This document shows, piece by piece, positions 12,201-20,970 of a DNA stretch of 64,000 nt; the first letter of the stretch is position 1, and each line of letters starts with the position of its first letter. Below the pieces are notes generated by a model. That model saw only the letters and a program-made list of their open reading frames with translations, was not told where the DNA came from and ran no database searches. The stretch covers positions 5,584,920 through 5,648,919 of the forward strand of contig NC_051129.1 of assembly GCF_014839805.1 (NCBI RefSeq), in the 5' to 3' direction. A program made the position numbers and the translations under genes. Source of the DNA: Manduca sexta. Taxonomy: Eukaryota > Arthropoda > Insecta > Lepidoptera > Sphingidae.

Positions 12201-15200
12201 TTTGTTAGGTTAAAAGGCAATAGGTACCAGAGTTACATAATTATCAACAAAGATTTCAGAAAAAGAATTAGGAGAAGCTAATTAACATAATGTAGAGTAG
12301 CTCTATGCACATGAGTGGCTCAATATAATACAGGGCATGTATTAGTAATAATCAAAACAAACAGAATGTCATAACATTATCTGCATCTAATATTAAAATA
12401 TAAACAACGGAACTCTTTAGCTTTGTGACAAACTCGCCTACTATCATAATATGTTAGAATTATGTAGGGATATAGCGAAAAGAGGTACACTGGCGGTTGC
12501 CTTTTTTTCTTTTTTTTTAATCTTTATTTAAAGAGTTTGGTCGATATTTCGCGACTATATCGCTCTGTACGTTCACTTCTACCCGTGCCTACTAAATTTT
12601 GATGAAATTAAAATATTTTTTTAATAAAGCCTTAGCCTCTTCCGATACAGGAAACGACAAAAAACTATTTATGCTGCCCACATTAAAGCTCAAAGTATGA
12701 GGCCCATTCCGCACACATTCCGACAAAACATGAAGTACGTCATCTCTTACTCCACAGTTAGAGCAGTTTGGGGAGTTGGTTAGCGGTTGCCTTTCTCTTG
12801 GATAAAAGCGTAACTTTGACCTATGTTTTTCGCTTAGTTTTTTTTTTATTTCTTTGAATGACAAGACGGGCTTGCCGTTCGCCTGATGGTAAGTGGTACC
12901 ACCGTCCATAAATAGCAGAAACCTGTTGCTTGGCGGCAGAAATAGACATTGCGGTGGTACCTACCCAGGCGGACTTTCACATATGAGAGACCTACCACTA
13001 GTAGGTACATATGAGAGACCTACCACTAGTGTTTGTGATAGCTCTCGTCTTTTGTCACAAATATACATGGAGGAACCTTGATGCACAAATTTCACCTCTG
13101 TATACCCGTTGGTGAAAAAGCGTGTGTGTAAGCTTACCTTTTTCAACCAGGCCGGGTCGGGCAGGGGCAGGTCCGGGAACGCGCGCTTCCTCTCCACGTA
13201 GTACCACGGCGCCCTCACGTAGTAGTACCACGAGATGACGCGTTCTACCGGATCCCGCACTACGTTCACGTAGATTGGAGACGGATATCCGTACCTGAAA
13301 GATGAATTCAATAGCTGTTGTATTTCGTTTTCTGGTCAAAAGGGTATTCTAACCAGTGGTAGAGAAATCATAAACTACCTATAAAACTTTTTTGATGTAA
13401 TAAATTACGGTAATTTTCAATTTCAATGCACGAATAAACAATACGTTTAAGAAATTATTAACGTGTTTAAGAAATTTTATATTTAATTAGTAATTATTCA
13501 AATGTAGTACGAAGAACGATAACGTGAGGTATATTGCAGTGCATGGTTTTGAATCTGCGGACATTCGTTTCGGCAGTCCGTTCTACTCCCAACTAGGATA
13601 TGACGGCTTTGTTTATAAATAATATTTGTCCCGGATAAATTAGTGTTGACAGAGTGTTTGTAAATTGTTTTTCAACTAAATTGGAAAATACAATGCCGAT
13701 CAATTTGTTTAAAAATTTATTATATTTTATGAAATTTTCTGGATATTTGGTTTATGCTATCAAACAAGTTGTTGAAACAAAACAATTGTACATTTCCGCA
13801 TTTGACAAACAACTCCTGGCAAAATCTAATATTACAAAAATACTAACAACGTTTATAACAAAGCAAGGTCAACAATTTACACTAATGGGAAGCCTAAAGA
13901 TGTTTTTTCTTCTGTTATTGCAAGATATACGCAGCTGCAAACAATGGTGCAATTTAACACAGTTTTTACACGTGTTGAAGTAACATAGCATAATTATGTC
14001 TAACAAGGGACACAACTGACGCGTGATGACATGGCCGGAGCAAGGTGTTTCACGAGTGGTCATAGGCCCACAGATTTTGCTATATTTCAAAATTAAGTTT
14101 TAATTATAATAAAAGAGTACGCAAATCCCTGTATTTTAAAATATGTATTTACGATGTCCTTATATAAATACTACTGTATATCCTTATTATAAAAAAATAT
14201 ATACGTTTTATAAAACAAAGTCGCCCCACCGCATCTGTCTGCCTATCTGCCTGAACGCGATAAATACAAAAACTGCCGAGCTGACGTCTATGAAATTGGC
14301 ATGGAAATAGTTTAAGAAGAGATCCCGGGAATTACATAGACTATTTTTTATCCTAATAAAAACTAAGTATTTTGGTACTTTTATCCCGGAAAACTTATTC
14401 ACGCGGGCGAAGTTATGAAAAGAAACTAGTTTTATTATAAATGATTATAATCGGTCGGCATCCTTTAAGGCGTAATAGCATGATAACAAATATTTTATTC
14501 CCATCGCGAACAAGCCGAGTGCGTCCCTGCGCTTTTACAGCTATTATGTTCGGTCTAAACATTCATCATAATAGGTATGTACCTATTTAACTACGTCTGC
14601 CGATACTTTAGTTAACCTTTGATTGATGATAGAACTGCGGTAACTTTTTAAAGTGTCAATCTTTGAGATAAATAGTTTTCACCTACTTTAAATTCATATA
14701 AGAATTCGAAACTAATCACAATATTTGTATCGCGTTAAATGTATTACAATGTAAAGTTATTAACGAATGAAAACCGTTATCTTATTATCATATCAACACA
14801 ATAAACATTGTTATAAATTCATATTGTTAGCATTAACATAAATCCAATAATAAAACCGTTAAGAATACAATAAAGAATTGGAAAAACCAAACAAAAGGCG
14901 TTAAATCGATAAAATATTTGTTATTAGGAAGTCGAATCCGTTATTTGGATAAATTTATTTCAGGTCATTGTTATTTTATTTTCCATACTTGTAGATAATG
15001 TTAAGGAGCAAAGACCGCATTAAGGAGAATTTAGCGTGGGTCGACTGTTGACCAAAGAGTTGCGCAAAACGACTAGACAAATCAAACCAAATTTGTTAAC
15101 AACTCAATATAGTAATACTAGTTTAATAATACTTCTTAACACCAATAAATTTAGGCTAATGTGCGAATCGTCAGTTATAATTTGTCCCAAACACAACGAG

Positions 15201-17826
15201 GGAATTCGTACGCATGCGTGAACTATTAGTAAGAACCATCCATTAAGTTTAATAGTTCATAATTCACTGTCTATAGTGCAATTTATAAGGAATATTTAGT
15301 AATAGGTCTCTTATAATACGTCATAGTCCATCTGGATAAATAATATCTTCTTGTGTATTTCTACCGCCGATCAACGCTGACACTGGTGCGTTCCGTTTGA
15401 GGGATATTTATATAAAGTGTTGGCTTGACATTTCAGAGTGACAAGGACAGTACAATGCCATGCAGTGATTTTTAATTCAAATGTTTCAAATTTTAATTCA
15501 GTTGTATTTATAGTTTTGATGGGTACAAATACAAAACATCTGTTCGCAGATAACTATGATATAAACAAATTAAAATCAAAATATTATTCACACATCATGA
15601 CAAAACAATAAAAAAGAAATGTATAGAAATTATCAAAACAAAAGAAATATCACACCAACACCAGTACATATAAAAGAAATAACAATGAAAAAAAAAAACA
15701 AGAATTCGTGTCGCTTATTACCTTGAGCGCCTTGCACGGTTTCTTAGACATAGGAAAAATCTTGCACTTACCTGGTGAAATTGGTGTAGCACACGTGTTT
15801 GATGTAGGAGGAAGGCGGCGTGTGAGCGGACACGAGGCTCACGAGCACTTGCTGGTCGGCGGGCGCCAGTCGGATAGTCTCCACGCGCTGCACCGCATCA
15901 CGATGGAATCCTGCCAACACCGCGATACATCACAATACATTAGCATTATATGATAATATTATCTATGTATGATTATAATATCAATGCAAGAACATCATCA
16001 GCTACAGAAATTTCTTTGCTCATTATAGGACTCTTGTAAAGATTTCCAAACAAAAATGTTAGACATCGCCTACATTGAACGAGTTCCTGAGACCTTTATC
16101 ATACTAACATTAGTATGATAAAGGTCTCAGGAACTCGTATCGTCTCAGGAACTCAAACAGTATCATTGCTACATAGCAATGATACTGTTTGCTAAGATTT
16201 GTCTGTTACTCTAAATGAATGAATCATCTACATATTCATTTACGCCGACGTCGATCAGTTACTCTATGTAAATTAAAATCAATCATGACGATGCGACTAT
16301 ATGTGAGTAAAAAAGTAAAAAAACCTCTGATACGCCGAAATTGTTTCGCGATAATTGTGACTTGCTGTTACCTACAAAAATTACTATACGAAATTTAACA
16401 GATAGGATGGCGATAATTGAGCAACCTGCGGTCAGGAAGTGAAATTCAATGAGGTTGCATTCCAATATGATGTTTGCAATTACGAGATGACTCGGTTTCT
16501 TTTCAAAAAGTCAGCTTTAATTGCCCGTTACGTTCTTGGAATTAAAAGGTATTTTACTTACCGAATTGGTTCCTTAGGGCGAGTCTTCGTAATAGCTCCA
16601 TGAATGTTTGGCTTCCGACTTTTGGAACACGATTGAAGAATAGTAGTTCGACGCCTGCGCGCGCCGTGTTGTTCAGTTCCCATGCTTCCGGTATGAGAGC
16701 TTCGTCGAGGTATTCTTGTTCCGCTAGCTGTTGCTCTTGAGATTCCTCAGGTTCGGCTTCAAGAGTCCTTTGAGGTTTACTACGTTCCTTTCAAAAAGAT
16801 TACGGGGTTACTAACGGCTTACTATGATTATTTTTTTTCTTTCTAGTTTTTTGTTAAAAACGTCGTTAGTAATGAGTGCGGTTTCAAGTTTATCAAAATA
16901 TTGATATCAGGACTTTGCTCGCTACTCCGTCTACTTAAATGATCTTACCTAAAATCAAATTGTCACTGCGCATTTTTCAGGGGTAAAAAGTAGCGTATAA
17001 TATTTTTAATCCGGCACATGATTTCTCTGTGTAGTAAGTTATGACTGGAGGTTACTTCTTATATAATCCAAACATCTTTAGAAATATTCGGTATTAATTA
17101 ATAAAGAGTCAGAACCATTGAAGCTATAAACAAAGTTGTTATTCAAATCCATAATTATTACAGGATGGTTGGTTCATGTTATGAAATGGAAGTGTTTTGC
17201 TTTTATTAAGTTCGACCCATCATTTGTATTCGGTAGAACGAAGCATGTTTCTATTTTACGAACGGCGATCACGACCGCCCGGAGATTTAACCTCTCGTTG
17301 TAGGTGGCACTGAGAGGTATTTGGCCAACAATGCGACAGTAATAGGCTATTTCTTCATAATTCAATTCAGCGGGATTACATACACTAACTGTAATAATAA
17401 AGGCCTTTTTTGAAGGCAGACGACGGGTTGTAATGTCAAAATAAGCTAATGATTTCCGACTATTCACAGCAGTATTTTCTATTTTGAATGTATTAACATG
17501 AGTTTTAGACATTTTCTTAAAGGATTAAACTATTTTATGCAGTTTCACGTTTTCGAGACATGTATTCCAAGTTAATATATACTATAGAGACTTCACGACA
17601 CTGTTCACAAGTAAACAACTTTTAAAAAATATTAAAAAAAAAATAAGATTTAAGCTAACAAATTCCAACTTAAAATAATACGGGTGGATGACGAGGCCGT
17701 TTCCCCTACACTATGGTAATAATGAACTATTACTTACAGCTCCGGTGTGCCTTCTTATAGCTTCGAGGGCTTCTTTGTATTCTTGGGCGGACGCAAACGA
17801 ATGTTCTACACGATCCGTTTGAATTC
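5972..17826 (-). CDS. pip: pipe, heparan-sulfate-2-O-sulfotransferase-family Golgi enzyme (seven 3' coding exons)
   Basis: Joined minus-strand exons: 17826-17738, 16787-16562, 15910-15772, 13294-13138, 7991-7867, 7388-7234 and 6204-5972. All have GT/AG ends. Exon-end phases 0, 1, 2, 0, 2, 1 match at every join, giving about 373 residues and a TAG stop. The 5'-phosphosulfate-binding loop is FFNRVPKVGSQTF, and the 3'-phosphate-binding motif is VVRDPVERVISWYYY. IKHVCYTNFTRYG lies where HS2ST has its catalytic histidine segment (my alignment from memory). The block RAPWYYVERKRAFPDLPLPDPAW is pipe-like rather than Hs2st-like. In Drosophila, pipe acts in the Golgi of ventral follicle cells, sulfating eggshell glycoproteins to set the dorsoventral axis. 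The first exon begins with two bases of a split codon, so an upstream exon with the cytoplasmic tail and membrane anchor is missing. Drosophila has many alternative catalytic cassettes; only one is seen here. Exons from 13.3 kb downward are markedly GC-rich, unlike the two most upstream ones. Confidence 0.92.
6262..6600 (-). mobile_element. tRNA-derived SINE, old copy
   Basis: This is a diverged copy of the family whose cleanest member is at 34889-35220. It has an AATAAT-type tail at the low end, the ATCAGCCCTGTATTATATAC block, and a degraded tRNA-like head at the high end (gaatttgaacctg, the reverse complement of a B box, and cccaactag, of an A box). It inserted in antisense to PPP1R3 and in the sense direction of pipe, inside a pipe intron. 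Confidence 0.75.
7234..7388 (-). CDS. pip: pipe coding exon f
   Basis: Acceptor TGTGCAG before 7388, donor GTACGT after 7234, phase 2 in and 1 out. It encodes FNSVEALQRAKRVVEEQYAV, VGVLEDINSTLLAFEKYVPRFF and DGALQLYW, equivalent to the helix region before the C-terminus of HS2ST (YFLVGVTEE...LPRFF). Confidence 0.92.
7867..7991 (-). CDS. pip: pipe coding exon e
   Basis: Acceptor TTCTAG before 7991, donor GTGAGT after 7867, phase 0 in and 2 out. It encodes DFETCVLSGDRECRYVEGET and then GIGDHRRQTLFFCGHEPNC, a Cys-rich segment matching the FFCGH of the 2-O-sulfotransferase fold. Confidence 0.92.
8120..8400. repeat. Fragments of a Lepidoptera-type short interspersed repeat
   Basis: It contains 'aggtggcgctataaattg', 'acgcaagctacgccgcgaacaac' and 'agatggcattggcgttg', words shared with better copies at 19.7, 20.7 and 30.4 kb. 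The ends are eroded. It lies in the intron between pipe exons d and e. Confidence 0.4.
9463..9636. mobile_element. Degenerate MITE-like element with GGGGCCCTATTC end
   Basis: The left part GGGGCCCTATTC...GCAATTACAGGACG is imperfectly mirrored by CGTCCTGTGATTAAAAATAC...GGGAACAGGGTCTC on the right, giving a foldback of roughly 170 bases. The terminus resembles those at 5394 and 41178. No coding sequence and no clear target duplication. Confidence 0.5.
9640..12480. other. pipe intron, no gene seen
   Basis: AT-rich sequence within the intron between exons d and e. Short open frames at 10820-11005 and 11291-11503 have no recognisable motif and no supporting splice sites in phase. I see nothing that can be annotated with support. 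Confidence 0.4.
12500..12840 (-). mobile_element. 3' end of a non-LTR retrotransposon (C-terminal zinc-knuckle remnant)
   Basis: Read on the minus strand, 12840-12592 encodes NSPNCSNCGVRDDVLHVLSE followed by CVRN, a CxxC...HxxxxC motif typical of the C-terminus of non-LTR reverse-transcriptase proteins, and runs to a stop at 12592. An A-rich tail follows (poly-T at about 12500-12519 on +). The rest of the element is missing, cut off at 12841 by the next retroelement tail. The clade cannot be assigned from this piece. Confidence 0.65.
12841..13030 (-). mobile_element. Second retroelement tail abutting the LINE remnant
   Basis: On the minus strand it runs TACCACTTACCATCAGGCGA, ACGGCAAGCCCGTC and on into an A-rich tail at 12841-12855. 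This is a common lepidopteran retroelement 3' end. Its tail sits directly against the interrupted zinc-knuckle frame, so the open frame 12592-12909 is a chimera of two transposons, not a host gene. Confidence 0.6.
12979..13030. repeat. Two tandem 24 bp copies, 28 bp period
   Basis: acatatgagagacctaccac plus tagt occurs at 12979-13002 and again, identically, at 13007-13030, separated by aggt. It lies in the retroelement tail about 110 bases from pipe exon d. Confidence 0.9.
13138..13294 (-). CDS. pip: pipe coding exon d with the 3'-phosphate-binding motif
   Basis: Acceptor TTTCAG before 13294, donor GTAAGC after 13138, phase 2 in and 0 out. YGYPSPIYVNVVRDPVERVI holds the Arg of the 3'-PAPS-binding motif, followed by the SWYYY serine. 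Then comes the pipe-type RKRAFPDLPLPDPAW block. Retroelement debris begins about 100 bases downstream in the intron. Confidence 0.93.
13541..13606 (-). mobile_element. Isolated tRNA-like head of the SINE family
   Basis: On the minus strand it reads CATATCCTAGTTGGGAG (A-box-like) then CCGCAGATTCAAAACC (B-box-like), matching the head of the SINE at 35220. Body and tail are absent, so it is a remnant. Confidence 0.55.
13654..13983 (+). other. 109-codon AT-rich open frame, not recognised
   Basis: An open frame in the intron between pipe exons c and d, next to a SINE head. It is rich in Leu, Phe, Lys and Ile, as AT-rich DNA often gives, and has no motif I recognise. It could be a decayed transposon piece or chance. 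I do not call it a gene. Confidence 0.12.
14200..14425 (-). repeat. Short interspersed repeat of the CGCGGGCGAAG/CTAG type
   Basis: On the minus strand it reads CTTCGCCCGCGTGAATAAG, then TTTTCCGGGATAAAAGT. This matches the copy beginning at 22748 (cttcgcccgcgtgaaggag, ttttccgggataaaagt). It ends near an ACTAG at the high side. Confidence 0.6.
15772..15910 (-). CDS. pip: pipe coding exon c
   Basis: Acceptor GGCAG before 15910, donor GTAAGTGC after 15772, phase 1 in and 2 out. It encodes FHRDAVQRVETIRL followed by SAHTPPSSYIKHVCYTNFT, the segment equivalent to the HxHVSYLDF active-site strand of HS2ST. Confidence 0.9.
16079..16190. repeat. Two adjacent perfect hairpins with identical ACAT loops
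   Basis: Hairpin 1 has arms 16079-16106 and 16111-16138, 28 bases each and exactly complementary, around ACAT at 16107-16110. Hairpin 2 has arms 16155-16170 and 16175-16190, 16 bases each and exactly complementary, around ACAT at 16171-16174. The linker 16141-16154 (cgtctcaggaactc) repeats 13 bases of the descending arm of hairpin 1. It lies in the intron between pipe exons b and c. No coding sequence. Confidence 0.95.
16562..16787 (-). CDS. pip: pipe coding exon b with the 5'-PAPS-binding loop
   Basis: Acceptor GAAAG before 16787, donor GTAAGT after 16562, phase 0 in and 1 out. A Glu/Gln-rich stem (EPEESQEQQLAEQEYLDEAL) leads into GVELLFFNRVPKVGSQTFM, where the Lys and Ser of RVPKVGS correspond to the PAPS-binding loop of 2-O-sulfotransferases. 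Confidence 0.9.
17174..17512 (-). other. 112-codon open frame within a pipe intron, function unknown
   Basis: A minus-strand frame from ATG at 17512 to a stop at 17174, in the intron between pipe exons a and b and on the same strand as pipe. Composition is more protein-like than neighbouring frames (RRLPSKKAFIITVSVCNPAE, LNLRAVVIAVRKIETC), but I recognise no family. No in-phase splice sites tie it to pipe. It could be a small nested gene, a retrocopy fragment, transposon debris or chance. Confidence 0.25.
17738..17826 (-). CDS. pip: pipe coding exon a (most upstream found)
   Basis: Acceptor TTTCAG before 17826, donor GTAAGT after 17738. It enters with two bases of a split codon and leaves in phase 0. 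It encodes a polar stem segment (TDRVEHSFASAQEYKEALEA). Because the first two bases are GA, the preceding exon must end in one base other than T, otherwise a TGA stop forms. Confidence 0.8.
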
Positions 17827-19708
17827 CTGAAATGAATAATGAATGCAATTATAATAAATAAATACATTCCGATAATGTTTTGATCATTAAGTTCTAAGTA
17901 ATCAACTTCTGGTATGTTTTCCTTTTTTGAGCTTGAATTGCTTTGCTTTTATCAATGAAGGGGCTTTACCAACAAAAATTTATGATTTGTAATTAATCGG
18001 TGTTTCGATGGGTCCCTAACCTTTCAAGGTAAGAAAATAAGTGGCCATGTAGAAACAGTAATTAACAGTTAATAATTCAAATATTGCTCTATAACGTAAT
18101 TGTATTGGTATGGTTGTAATATATTTATCTGCAGATCACTATATTTTTGACGGAATTAATGCCTTTTTGAAGTAAAACTACGCGACATTAGATTTTTATA
18201 TCCGGCCTGTTGGAGCATTGCCGTTGCCTGATTTATTTTTTTGTTTTAGTATATGTACATTAATCATCATCAGAATATTCGAAGTCGTCCGATAAAATCA
18301 TTTAAATATCTATCAACTGCTGCAAGGCATTCTCCCTATTGCCTTTGTGATTTAATTTATGTAATTGTACAACTAATTATCCCTAATTAATACGCTTGTT
18401 AGAATCATAGTATATCGTTGGAGCCTCACGACATTTCGCTTTAAAGTCGTGATGTCTAATTAAATTAAATTATACCTCTCATTAGTAGCATGTGTAATAT
18501 AAACTAGTGCTTATTTACTCTAATGTTTCGAGTTTACAAAAAATATATGCAGACAGACTAAAACATAACATAACACTGAATACTTTGAACAGAATTTCTA
18601 TCTGACTTTTTGTAATAATGAGATCGGTAAAGTAATTCGGTTGAGCTGTGCACTTACAGTTGTACGTGACATGACATTTACGCTTCAAAGAGCCAGAAAA
18701 TATATTTTGTTGCTTATAGAATTACGATAATTATGTCGACAATGAATAATAGTTGGATTCCAATGGTCACCTGCGGCTCACCACTCTAGAACTAATCGGG
18801 CAAAGGCAAAACGGGCAGATACTAAACGATAAAAAGTGTTTTTCTTGGTAAAATCTTTTATTAAAAAGTCACACAGAATACATTCAGAGGTCTTTACACC
18901 AAGTTATAAGTGAAAAACATTGACAATGTGAATTTATGGTACTGAGTGAAATTCGATAATCATTTACATATTTCTAGAGATTGTTGCAATGGTTAATTCC
19001 GAAGTTATTATAATCGATTTCGGCTGTATAAATGGGAACGTGAAAGCAATAAATGTTATGATCAGCCGCCGGAGTGTGTGTTTTCTCGCTCGACGCGACC
19101 TTACTGTCGAAAGGAAATTGTCTTTCACGAATCGGTAATACCCATCCATTGTACTTTATATAACTGTTTAAAGAAAGCTTTCTTCGCGAACGTTACGCAA
19201 ATTAGGGGCAATGCATAACTAATTTTAACAATCGATCTCCGTATTGATATTTACACAAAAAAACTACGATATCGGGGACATTGTGTTTAGACATTTTTCT
19301 TGCTCTATTTGCAATGAGATTGTTTGTAGTTTTTTATCATTGGGCTTCTGAGATTATAGAATAGCAAAAAATTAAAACCCGTTTTAATACACTTCAATAC
19401 ACGAATGGGTCTTTGTTCGAAGATGAAGCGTTAATTTTTAAGGGTAACAGTTAAAGTTAAAATATTAGTTATGATAAGGTTTTTTTATATAATTCTATCC
19501 TGGGACACACTACTATAGGTTTTCGAAGTTACGTATTTTGTTCATCTATTTTAGCTTTGGGAATATAGACAAGCTTCGAAAGCAAACTGGCATTCCGTTC
19601 GAATTCCATTTGGAACTAGCGGAGAGCTTTAATCGCTCTCATAGTAGTAGCTTCCGAGTATAGCTGTGGGATGTACTTGACCGATATAAGGTTTATATTA
19701 TGTTATCG

Positions 19709-19970
19709 TACTAATATTATAAATGCAAAAGTGTGAAAGATTTTGATGTTTGTTTGGATGTTTATAAGAAGTAAACATAGAAACAACTGAACAGATTTGG
19801 ATGAAATTTGGCACACGGGTAGACAATGTATCTATCATGGTAACTTGTTTCCATGGGAAATAGTGTTTGTCTATCAGTTTATAAATAGATCACGCTGGCA
19901 TCTTACAGTGTTTTTAGGATTTTATAGCGGTAAAAGCTTTGACGCGTGCAAAACCGCGAACAACTAGTTA
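19709..19970 (+). repeat. Short interspersed repeat (TACTAATATTATAAA ... CTAGTTA)
   Basis: Begins tactaatattataaatgc, contains gatttggatgaaatttggca, and ends ccgcgaacaactagtta. The same order of words recurs at 20699-20970 (opposite strand), 30310-30625 and, as a 5' piece, 33205-33310. Non-coding. The family is common in Lepidoptera; its class (SINE or Helitron-like) is not decided here. Confidence 0.7.
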
Positions 19971-20196
19971 CTTAAAAAGTAAGAATAAAGGAAAAAATAC
20001 CTAAAATGGAACACTATGTTCATTAGAGATCCATCGAAGAAAAATTCATAAAGGATTATTTTTACTGCTGTATGGCAAAAAAATATCATTGGCCTTCCAA
20101 ATCAAAATGATTTCTTAAGTTTAATGATTTCTCTTCCAAATCAAACTTTTAGATGAAGATGGACCTATGACCCATTACTTAAATCCTGTTACAGAT

Positions 20197-20380
20197 CTCA
20201 ACATAGTTACCAAAGCGGTTACATGACACCACGTTTGTGGTAAACTGCCAACAATAACCTGATATATAACAAAGAAAGTTGTGGAAGCACGTGAGATCGT
20301 ACTTTCCCCAGAACAAAGCCACAAACCGATGATCTCAATGATACGACGCGACCAACCAAAATATTTTGTATTAAAAATCT
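20197..20380 (-). other. Possible chemoreceptor-like exon fragment (very tentative)
   Basis: A minus-strand frame reads YFGWSRRIIEIIGLWLCSGE and then a hydrophobic FFVIYQVIVG. The order (aromatic, RR, IGLW, then a membrane-like stretch) resembles the N-terminal region of some insect odorant receptors. The frame starts after a possible acceptor (CTTTGCAG), has a possible donor (GTAACT), and otherwise ends at a stop. No companion exons were seen nearby, so even if the likeness is real this is a fragment. Confidence 0.15.
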
Positions 20381-20698
20381 GCAAAGTTATTACTTTGCAT
20401 ATTTTTGGGTGTATTCACCCAGTTTATTTTCCTTAAGTAAAATATAATATTCATTGAGAGTACCTACACTTTACATTTAACCGTAATGTAATGTTTTTGG
20501 GAATTAAAATTTAAAGCGCAATGTAAAAGCATTTTCGTGTAAGTAATGTTCCTCCACTACATCGAAGGCTTGTTGAATGCATATAGTGCAATAAAGCTTT
20601 TATAGGCATTTAAGAGAAACTTCGGCGAGATTTCTTATCGCGTGTTTAATCTAGATTTTAATCCAAATATTAAATCTAAATGTAAATTTATTATAAAA

Positions 20699-20970
20699 TT
20701 AGGTGTGGCTCGCGGCTTCCCCCCTATGAAAACCTTTCCCACTACAAAAATTCCTAAATCGCTGTAGCAATTTATAGTGCCACCTGTCCGTCACTTATTT
20801 AAGAAATCAGATTATAAAATTCCATTATTTCCCAAAGCAGTAAATTACAGGGATATAAAGTAGTTTATATGTCAGCCCAAGACGTGTGCCTAATTTCATC
20901 CAAATCCGTCTCGCAGTTGCTGCGTTTACGTCAAACAAACTTCCAAACATGGTGATTATAATATTATTAA
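20699..20970 (-). repeat. Short interspersed repeat, inverted copy
   Basis: Reverse orientation of the family at 19709. The minus strand gives TAATATTATAATCACC, then GATTTGGATGAAATTAGGCA, and ends in GGAAGCCGCGAGCCACACC. Inverted relative to the copy 730 bases upstream. Confidence 0.65.

Noticed and set aside
12592..12909. 105-codon minus-strand frame as a zinc-finger gene
   Set aside because: It spans the junction of two retroelement tails; the Cys/His motif is the C-terminal knuckle of a LINE protein.
12961..13339. Longer frames around pipe exon d
   Set aside because: They read through the splice donor at 13137 and acceptor at 13295 into intron; exon phases fix the true ends.
18964..19149. 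Minus-strand frame with a basic stretch and LIITFIAFTFPFI as a possible pipe anchor exon
   Set aside because: The hydrophobic run is short and proline-broken, no donor in the needed phase follows it, and there is no similarity to known pipe N-termini that I can recall.
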